NCBI GenBank assembly: GCA_035771175.1
Contig: CM069606.1
Span: 33,315,316-33,379,315, forward strand
Length of the DNA: 64,000 nucleotides
DNA from: Paratinospora sagittata
Taxonomy: Eukaryota > Streptophyta > Magnoliopsida > Ranunculales > Menispermaceae
Direction: 5' to 3'
Notes under the pieces: generated by a model
Databases searched by the model: none
The model's input: only the letters and a program-made list of their open reading frames with translations
What the model was told of the DNA's origin: nothing
Program-made: the position numbers and the translations under genes
Shown: one piece after another, positions 55,568 to 64,000 of the stretch
Position numbering within the stretch: the stretch's first letter is position 1
Layout: every line of letters begins with the position of its first letter

Positions 55568-57193
55568 TGCAAGAGCAACAAATTGATCATTTTAAAAAAT
55601 AGGAAATGCGTTTTAGGGAGGGGAAGCACGTTTCTACACAAAACCTGTATTCTGCCAGAATAACAAGAAATGTGTTTCTTAAGGAGGAAATGTGTGACCA
55701 CTTGCCAAAGTGAAAAATCACTTTTAGTTAGCAGGAAAGTGTCTCCCATAAAGAGCGCGTTTCTGATGCACAAAATTTTGAAAATATGTTTTCTTTGGAA
55801 TATCTAAGTTCAAAACATGATTTCTTGAATTCTTAAACTCAAATACATTTGAAATGGATCAAAATGAGAAGAATTAAAGTTCAAAGATATGTTAAAACAT
55901 TTTTAGATTTGAGTCAAAGTTTTGACTTTTCTATAAAATAGTTTGACTTATAAAGGCATTTTGGCTTAGTGAAATATGAATGCATGCATGAAATGATTAA
56001 AAATTAAAGGAGCAATGTGAAATCAAGAAATATTACAACCTAATTCTAAGTAAACTTATAATCTCTCATCGTTTTATCTTCAAGTCAACTTATCCAAGCT
56101 TTTGACTTTAACTTTGTTTGTTCCACTTGCTTTGACTTGAGATCACCTGAATCTTGTATTGACCTTTTAATTTAACCGTAGTGTTGAAACATACCAAATG
56201 AACTCATTAGCACCATTTGTTTATATTATTTGTTAGCATCAACACATTAGAAAGAATCTAAGTGAAAAACCACTTAGGTCAACAATGAACATATCAACAC
56301 TTAAAATTACATGTACAAAGAAATAGTGCATGCATTTAATCTTAGAATGAAAAAAGTAATCAATATTCTTATATAGTCAGCTTTAGCTTCCGCAAATATC
56401 CATCTCTATTAGGTTTAAACCAAACAGATAGAAAAAGTCTATTTTTGACAGCTCCATCCCCATCTTTGCATCCCTTTTTACATGTATAAGAAAAAAAAAT
56501 TGGAAACTGTAAAAACTCATCCTTAGGGAAACTCTTAGTTAATTAATTTAGATTTACCTTACTTTCGCTATGTGAAAAGAAGACTTATTCCCACTGTAAC
56601 GGTTATACTTTTGACACTTGTGATTATTTGTATTTCTTCTAGACTTTTGTTGTAAATGAAACATTCATAATCACTATTAACGTGAATCAACTATCGCAAG
56701 TTAATACAATATTGATCACTGGGGTTCTAGATAAAAGATCACAAAGTTGTGGATGAAATAAAAAACCTATCGAAACTCCCTATGACTTTGCTTACTAGTT
56801 ACGAACGTGTAGAGCTTGTGTTCCATTAGATAAACAGGGGAGGAGGAGGAGTCAAGACCTTTTCTTCTGCTTATCCAACATGCTTTTTAACTGAAAATTT
56901 ATAAACTAAACTACTTAAGAGTCTTGACAGCCATGTGGTGCCCACATTGCAATTTTATTGATGACGACAACATACATGAGTGACATTTGGAACTTTGGAA
57001 GTACCACATCCATTACACAATTGAACATTCATTATAAGGGCATATTTTGCTTTAAATTCCTTGCATTATTTTGTTTTGCTTTGTCTTCTCCCTTGCATTT
57101 GTTGTTGTGATTAGGCTTGGGATAACATGCAACCTTTTTCTTTATTTTCTTGCTAGTTACACTGTGGCCACCCAGGTAGTCCTGGCTGCCCAC

Positions 57194-57475
57194 TTATGCC
57201 TCGACACTTTCCTCATCCTTCTCAAAGCTAAAAACACCTTTGGAGTTGTGGCTCCAACCACCATCATCGAAACTATAAGAGATATCGCTACTCTTACCCT
57301 CCACTGCTTTGTTTGTAATCTCCATTGGGTTTACATGAGTTTCGTTCTCATGGCTACTTAGGCCTGTAAACATCAAATTATCTCTATACCTTAAGCTCCC
57401 TCTTGATAAATCGAAAGGATAAAAGTTATGCCCTCCACCGCTCCCTCGGCCTCCTCCTCCACGTCTCAACAACAT
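57194..57475 (-). other. Unrecognised 93-codon open frame, copy 2
   Basis: Homologue of 16485-16763 with MLLRRGGGGRGSGGG, HNFYPFDLSRGSLRY and the same EKDEESVEA end. Function is unknown. One codon is added relative to copy 1. Either an ancient captured exon or chance. Confidence 0.35.
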
Positions 57476-57519
57476 AAAAACCCGGTCCTTCTTTTGTTGG
57501 GATTTGAATGTGCGACATA

Positions 57520-58100
57520 TAATTAATGGACTGTGTGGTGAACATCCTTGGATGGCTTTTAGCTTTAGGTGTATGGCATCTAATTCATGGACTCTTTGGT
57601 GAACATCCTTGGTTTGTTGTTGCCCTAAGTGTATGGCTTATGATAAAATGCTTAGTGCGCATCGTTGGTTGGCAAGTGGCCTTAGGTTCTTGCATATTAT
57701 TGATGGAGTGCTTGATGAGCATCCTTGGATGATGCATATCCTTAGGCACATAGCTTACTATTAGTGGGATGCTCGATAAGCATCATTAAATAGTTTGTAG
57801 CCCTAGGCACATGGCCTCTGGTATATCCATAATTGTAAGTTGTTGAAGGTTGATATGCAACTACAGATTGTTGAATGTCAAAAATGAAATGCTCGGTGAG
57901 CATTTATGGGTAGCCAATAGCCTTTAGCGTGTAGCAAGTGTAGATCTACATTGTAATTGTTGAACATCAAAATGAAGTGTTCGGTGAGCACCAGTGGGTG
58001 ACATGTAGCCTTCAATGGATAACCATTTGTAGATCTACATTATAAAGTATTAAATGTAGAAGAATAATACTTTATGAATATCTTTGGGTGCCCATAGCCT
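57520..58100. repeat. Degenerate minisatellite, copy 2
   Basis: Same unit words as 16810-17400 (ggtgaacatccttgg, ccttaggt). Confidence 0.7.
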
Positions 58101-58960
58101 TAAGCATGTGATCTACGACACTAGCATCAAATCTACGGTCTTTGAAGCTCCACGCTCTGACTTCCTTGTTAAAGTGCCCAAAAATCAGCTTCTAGTACTC
58201 AATCACTCTCTTTCACTTCATTTATCTATGCTTTTCTCGGAGGTCAAGACTTAGTGCTCAAAATTAGTTAGAAACGTTGTCTCGTCCATCATGTTAGGCT
58301 TTGGTTGGTGGACAACTTTTTTGTAACACATGCTAGCGTAACAACTTTACCTAGGTGTTCAACTATTTCATTTGTGCCCACAAGCCTACCTATGATAAAA
58401 TAGGATTTTGCTTAAGAATTGAGTGGTTTAATCATGACTAGGTCGGTGATGATGGCACAATCAACATTGAGGCACTGTACAACTTCTTTGCCATGCTTTT
58501 CTTGGTCGACGACCACCATCCTTTCTAACCAAGGCTAGTGTAATGATTTCAACCATTTCAACTTAGCTTTTAGGTTTGCTTTTGTTGAAGGATGGCTTCA
58601 ACTAGGAAATGAGTCGATTGATCGCGACCAGCTTGGTGCTGGTGGTGTTGTCAACATCAAGGCGCCAAATAGATTTTTGCTAGACTTCGTTTTAATTTGA
58701 CCTCTCTCCTTATGATCAAGGCTAGAGTAGTGATTCCATTAAAGAGATCAACTTTTAACTGAGCCCACATGCTTAACTATTTAAGAAGTAAACTCAGTCT
58801 TTGAAGTTAAAAAGAAATGGGCTTATTCGTGTAACATATTATATACATATCGTGCAATGTTGTAAACTATATCAATGTAATAGTCAACTAATTTCCTTTA
58901 TAGTCAACCACTTTGGGCATTCAGTCAACTACTTAATTACGTTGGATCAATACAAAGTAG

Positions 58961-60838
58961 TGTTGGCCTAGATATGTCCAAAAGGGGGGTGAATTGGACA
59001 ATTTATAATTAATTACAATGGCAAAGTTAAAGTGCAGAATAAAAATAAATATGCACAGTCGATTTATAGTGATTCGGCTACTTGCGTACTTCTACTACCT
59101 AACCTCCTCAGTTAGGATTTTAAACCTTATCACTACGGGATTCTCTTGCAGGTGAGAATCAAACCATTACACTTTTTCTCAACTTGTGGGTGTGAGAACA
59201 ACCGTTACACTGCTCAACTTACAGGCTTGAGACCAACCTATCCCAACTTACGGGTGTGAAACAAATCGAAGCTTTCTCAATTTACGTGTGTGAGAAGACC
59301 ATTTCTCAACTTTCAGGTGTGAGAAGACCTGACCTTGTTGAATATGATAATATCAACCTAGTATTTTATCTAACTATGGTTAAAACCTTGATACAGTATA
59401 CAAGATATGAAATTAAGTACAACTGTATCTTATGAACTATCTCTCAAATTTCTCTTCCAGCAAGAATGATATAAGTTAAAACAGTGCTGAAAATTCTAGT
59501 GAAAACAATTCAAGCTTTCAAATAGATTTTTAGATAAAGATAGAAATTTAGCTCAGTATGAAAATCTTTTGAATAAGTAGATATTCAAATAAAATGCTTT
59601 GAAACCAAAATAACTTAAGCTTTTTGAATCAAATGAAAATTCGACTAGCTTTCAAAAAGTGTTTTGACTTGGAGAATTTTTGTTGGTCTTAACAAATTGT
59701 TAAGTGTTGGTATATATAGAGTTGAAGTTGTTGTTCATTTGAATTTGAATTTCAAATATGAACGTTTACTCACAACAACTAGAATGTATCATTAAAATGG
59801 AAACTGCACATTTCATGAACATTCTGATTTTCTCCAGATTCACAAATAAGGAAAGTTTAATAGACATGATTTATGAATCTGAGAATATATTTTACAAATA
59901 CAGAAAGTTAATTTTTGTACAAAAAGTTGTTCTAAAAAGGTGGCTAAAAGGATGTACATGTCAGAACAATAGAAATATCATTTTTGTCATATTATTCCTT
60001 TGAGGGCGCTCATATAGCATCAACGTCTTACCGAATAATGAAGTGATGGCGCTACTGACTTGTAAGTGTCCTGACTTACTATAACACTTAAATGAATTAA
60101 ATCCTGAAGGCACTAATCAACAAGTGAGCGTCCTGAAATTTGAAAACAATATTAAGTGAACTGAAGGGCAGTAAGCGTCCTGAAAGTTATTAAGTTGATT
60201 CTAAGGATAAGGGTGCTCCTATACAAGTAGCGTCATGATAGTTTATTGAACTTATAACTATCAGCGTCCTTAAAGATAGAAATAAATAAATAAACTAAGA
60301 GAACTTTCAGCGAGCTGAAGTTGAGTCAGCGTCCTAAAACTTTCAAAAGTTGACAAAAGGGAGGTCGCTACTTACAAGTAAGTGTCCTTATTAATTAGTT
60401 CAATTCAACCTTGAGCGTCTTAATATTTTATCAACGTCCTCACTCATCAAGTCTAGGAGGGCGCTGCTAAAACATTAACGTCCTGAAAGACTCTGGAAAA
60501 GTAGTTTTGACTCGCCATTAAAAATATGATGAATGCAAATAAAAACTCAGTAAATTTCAAATTAATCATAAAAAAGTTAAATCATTTGAAATACCAAGCG
60601 TATGAACAAAATACGAAAATGATTAAATCTTGCTGAGAGCAAATTGATTTATAGATTTTACATTCTAAGTGCAGACAAACTCGAAACTTTACTTGTCATG
60701 TTCAATAGACTTGTGAGCTTAGTTCCTTGATCTTGATTCTTGAGAAATCTGAAACATTTGGCAAGATCATTAGATACACAGATTGGAGATATTTGGAATC
60801 ATCAAAATATTCATGACATGGGGTTCATTGAGATAATA
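58961..60838 (-). mobile_element. Solo LTR, SIRE-like group, inserted in copy 2
   Basis: It starts TGTTGGCCTAGATATGTCC and carries the paired-word array (60000-60490) and a minus-strand TATA-like box (59711-59718). Flanks agtag (58956-58960) and ggtag (60839-60843) are a TSD with one mismatch. Copy 1 reads straight through at about 18280-18290. The right end (...cattgagataata) is diverged from its relatives. Confidence 0.88.
60000..60490. repeat. Paired-word array, third LTR copy
   Basis: More decayed than the other two: gagggcgctcata, acgtcttacc, agcgtcctga, atcagcgtcct, gagggcgctgcta, acgtcctga. Confidence 0.8.
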
Positions 60839-61192
60839 GGTAGTTCTTTGCCTTCGCCTAGTTGATTGTTGTTGTTCTTTTAGTTAACTACTTATCTCAT
60901 GTAGTTAACTACATTCACTTTCTAGTTGACTATTTATGAACAAATTAAAATTAGAGGCTTCAACTTCCTTAACTGGTCAATTATAATGCCATCTTAAGCC
61001 TAACCTTTTTTATTCTCACACATAGTTAAATATCATTTATTGTCACTTTCTAATCGTCTCAATCATGTTAAAATAGAATGGACACAAGAATTCAAATTAA
61101 ACAATATTGTGGCATAAAAAGCATTTTTTCGAGGAATTTAAGCAAAGAAAATAGGGAAAAAATTAAGGAATGTTACATAGACAATTGTTAGT

Positions 61193-61366
61193 ACCCTTGG
61201 TTGGTCGTGGGGAGGGTGTGCAGCGGCTGGCTCGGTTAGTCGATGTGGCAGTGGTTCTAGGTCCCTCTATTGTTACGGGAACTAGTCAGTTTACAATAGA
61301 TCGAATACCCCGTGGAAGAGTGTAGTAGAGTTATATTAAATTGCAGTTTCCTTTAAAAAAAAAAAA
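61193..61366 (+). mobile_element. SINE-like insertion
   Basis: About 174 bp absent from copy 1 (between gttagt and the continuing sequence at about 18625). It has a box A-like tggctcggttagt (61228-61240), a box B-like ggttctaggtccc (61253-61265) and a 3' run of 12 A, as in tRNA-derived plant SINEs. The target-site duplication is not clear. Confidence 0.65.
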
Positions 61367-61651
61367 GTAACTTAGCAAGTTTAAACCAACTTATCGATTT
61401 GCTTTGGTACCCTACATGAAGTCAACAAAATTAAGATATTTGAGCGAATAGTTAGATACTAATTAAAAGATAATGTCACCTCGATAGAAATCAAGATAGC
61501 CATATAATGATCAATTATAAATGTCACACTATTCAATAGCTTGTTTATGGAAACTAGAAATGAGATCTTGTATGGGCACCTTCAAACGATGTTTTGTTGA
61601 AAACAAGTTTTTTAGTCAAATTTTGAAAAAAAGTTGTTTTTTCCAAATTGT

Positions 61652-64000
61652 CTGTAGCACTCGTGCCTTTAGGTGACGTCATTTTGACCTATAGTGTACC
61701 CGTAGAGTATCCGTATACGTATTCATATACGTACGTGTATATATATTTTGATGCTCGAAGCACGTAAGTTTGAGTTTCTTTGCATGATTTTAGGTCATAA
61801 AGAGTGCGCATGAAGTTTCGGTACCATCGGAGACCCGTTCGACGTCAAAACATGTCGAAAACGGTGTTTTGGATCCAGTGGAGCTCTCTCCATGGAGGAA
61901 GATATTTCTGTCACAAATTACATCAATGGTTTGATCTCATAGATCCGTGGTCCGATTGAGCTGAAATTTTGTCAGCTCATTCTTATATGATATATCTTCA
62001 TTATGAACGGTGAAGATCTTGATAAGAATTACCTACTATGAGTTATAAGACTCCAAACACTGTTTCACAGATTTTCAGATTTTTTTACGCAGTCTTGATC
62101 AAAGTGTTAGATCTCCCAATCCCACCGTTGGATTGAGTTGAAAGTTTACCGGAATGTTGGTAACTGACTAATGCAACTTTTTGACGGTTAAGATGTTAAA
62201 TTGATGGGTATTTTGCAAAAAATGGACTATCTAAGTGCAAGTATTGCAACAGAAAACTGTTTTTTTGATAGTTTTTGGGCAACTTTTAGTTGTGGGCTCA
62301 AGCTTATCTATTTAAGCAACCAAAACGTAATTTTAGGACCATTTGCTCATTTCTCATCCAGAAAAGAGAAAAAGGAGCTGGAGAAGAGAGAAAGGAGCTG
62401 AAGAGGAGAAGAGGAGAAAAGGAGAGGAAACCTAGGGTTGGTGGATTTTGCTCAAAATCCCTAAGGTTTGCATGTTTTTCCTCATTGTTCTTCCTTCAAA
62501 CTCTTTGGTTCATGCATGCTAGTGTTGTTTTGATGCATGCATTGTATGAAACCCAAATTTGAAGGGGTAGTGGAAATCAAATGTTGTTCAAATGCTTTGC
62601 ATGTTTGATATGTGTGTTTAGGGTGTGTTGGGAACCCTCTAAAGGCAAAAACCCCAATTTCTAGCAAGAAATTGATAGGGTTTAATACAAATGACCTAGT
62701 CTTGGTTCATTGACCTAGACTTTGACTTAAGCTTTGCATGCCATCTATGATGGACTGATCAGTATTAGGGATTGATTCATGTATTTAGCTTGAAATTTTA
62801 ATGGTGAAATCATATGGTTTAGTGTATATGGTTATTGTTTGGTTCATGGCCTTAGACTTTTCCAAAAGTCATGCATGCCAACTATGTTGTTCTAGGTGGC
62901 ATTGTGGATGATTCCATGTTGCAAGATCAGTAAAATTCATGGCTGAACATGGTGGCCTAGTGTAAAATTGGCAATATGCCTATGTATGAAAATTTCCAGA
63001 TTTGGGGCTTTTGATGCTCTTGATATAAAATCTGGAAAATTATGCAATGTAGGTCTAATTGGACATGATTAGGGTTGTTTGATGATTGAATTCAGTGGGT
63101 TCTCATAATGGACACCCTAAGGTTGACTAATTTTGATCTAGGCTAAGTATTTGGTATTTTTCATGTACTTTGACAATTTTGCATGTAATTTGGGAATTTT
63201 GCCCAAATTGGGACTTTTCGCCCAAAGCAAGTCAATTTATGAAATTGACTTGGGGATTGTTTAATTGGACCCAAATGGAGTAGAATCATGGGTTTAAAAT
63301 GTTAGAACCTATGTTAAATTGATATGACTTAGTTCATTTTGATCTTATGTTTTATATTGGCCTAATTGGGGATTTTGACCAAGACTTGGTCAATTGATAA
63401 AATTGACTTGATGTATAGTCTAATTGACCCTAATTATAATTGAATGTCATGTATATTAGTGGTTGGATCATGGGATCACCCTATTACATTCAATTAAGGT
63501 CAATCTCAGTTTAATTGAGTCTAAATGATTAAGTTGAGCAATATGAAAATTGGCTCAAGGGGGTAATCAATTTAGAATCTAATTGACTTTAGATTGGGTT
63601 TGAACATGGGGTTTTGACACACTTTATGACTGATTTTCAGTTGTGTGAACCATGTTATTTCCAGGTCTTGTGATTGATCTTGAACCCGTTTAGTCAATTG
63701 GAGAGTGTTGGTGATTGGATTGGCTAGACTTAGCCAATCAAGGGTGAGTGTTCCTTTACTTTTGGATTATTTATATGTGGCATTGTATTATAGAAATGTT
63801 TTAAATGCTTATGTATTATGGTATGCATGTTTTAATGTTTTCCATGAAATACATTTTAGCATAATTCACTGGGATGACAATTTGGGTTGAGGCTCCTAGT
63901 TGAAATTTTCTCTTTTTGAAAATTCCCGTAAGTCTAGCGGCGATCCCAGTTGTGTACCTTGCAGAGGGTTTTATAACTTGTGTATGGGTAGGTTAGTTTA
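61652..64000 (+). mobile_element. LTR of TGTA-type gypsy family, continues past window end
   Basis: It starts TGTAGCACTCGTGCC exactly where the match to copy 1 ends (copy 1 continues caaattgtc-aaacc). Sequence with gatccgtggtccgattgag, tatgaacggtgaagatc and cccaccgttggattgag matches the reverse complement of the solo LTR at 50102-55068. A TATA-like ctatttaagc is at about 62308-62316. From 62460 on, leader-like sequence with many caattgac words follows; no coding domain and no LTR end or PBS is seen before 64000. Confidence 0.75.

Larger units (their letters stand above)
55426..61651. other. Copy 2 of the duplicated segment
   Basis: Collinear with 9760-18795 plus 35475-35600. It lacks the inserts at 10371-13190, 13607-15721 and 18796-35474. 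It has its own inserts at 58961-60838 and 61193-61366. The SIRE-like LTR end (aggtcaaca, 56285), the small open frame, the minisatellite and the GTAGTTAACTAC pair are all present. Confidence 0.9.

Overview
This is plant nuclear DNA, AT-rich and made almost entirely of nested transposable elements. The evidence is LTR retrotransposons with primer-binding sites complementary to initiator-Met tRNA (PBS TGGTATCAGAGC), chromovirus, Tat-like and SIRE-like families, a MULE transposase with a Ulp1-like protease remnant, and a plant-type SINE. I found no convincing intact host gene, tRNA, rRNA or CRISPR. The species cannot be named from the sequence.

Layout. 1-5.5 kb: a decayed Mutator-like (MULE) transposase between two tandem arrays that are homologous in inverted orientation, then a broken Ulp1-like protease on the minus strand. 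5.5-9 kb: a minus-strand solo LTR and a decayed Tat-type Ty3/gypsy gag-pol fragment. 9.3-35.7 kb: copy 1 of a segment that recurs at 55.4-61.65 kb (copy 2). Copy 1 was opened by three insertions: solo LTRs at 10371-13190 and 13607-15721, and a 16.7-kb nest at 18796-35474. That nest is a gypsy-type LTR split by a truncated SIRE-like Copia element, which holds a solo LTR (19356-21160) and a Tekay-like chromovirus (23166-32536). 35.9-50.1 kb: a minus-strand LTR, then a 12.3-kb decayed gypsy element (37684-49980, TSD catgg) whose 5' LTR is split by a nearly complete CRM-like chromovirus (37886-43875, TSD ataaa). 50.1-55.1 kb: a solo LTR split by another solo LTR. 55.4-61.65 kb: copy 2, with its own insertions (solo LTR 58961-60838, SINE-like insert 61193-61366). 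From 61652 a plus-strand LTR runs off the window.

Most boundaries come from target-site duplications (TSDs) and from the other copy showing the empty site, so the order of insertion can be read directly. The chromoviruses retain recognisable gag, protease, RT, RNase H and integrase domains, but all carry frameshifts, stops or deletions.

The most interesting pattern is shared by unrelated LTR families. Nine LTR groups each carry, just upstream of a TATA-like box on the element's sense strand, a cluster of short palindromic or inverted-repeat words. The words differ completely between families but recur within each one (for example CCTGAACGTTCAGG, AGGAGCGCGCTCCT, GGAACGCGTTCC, GCGCCGCGGCGC, ATAGCGCGCTAT). 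This looks like a recurrent U3 promoter architecture. It was read by eye and needs a statistical test.
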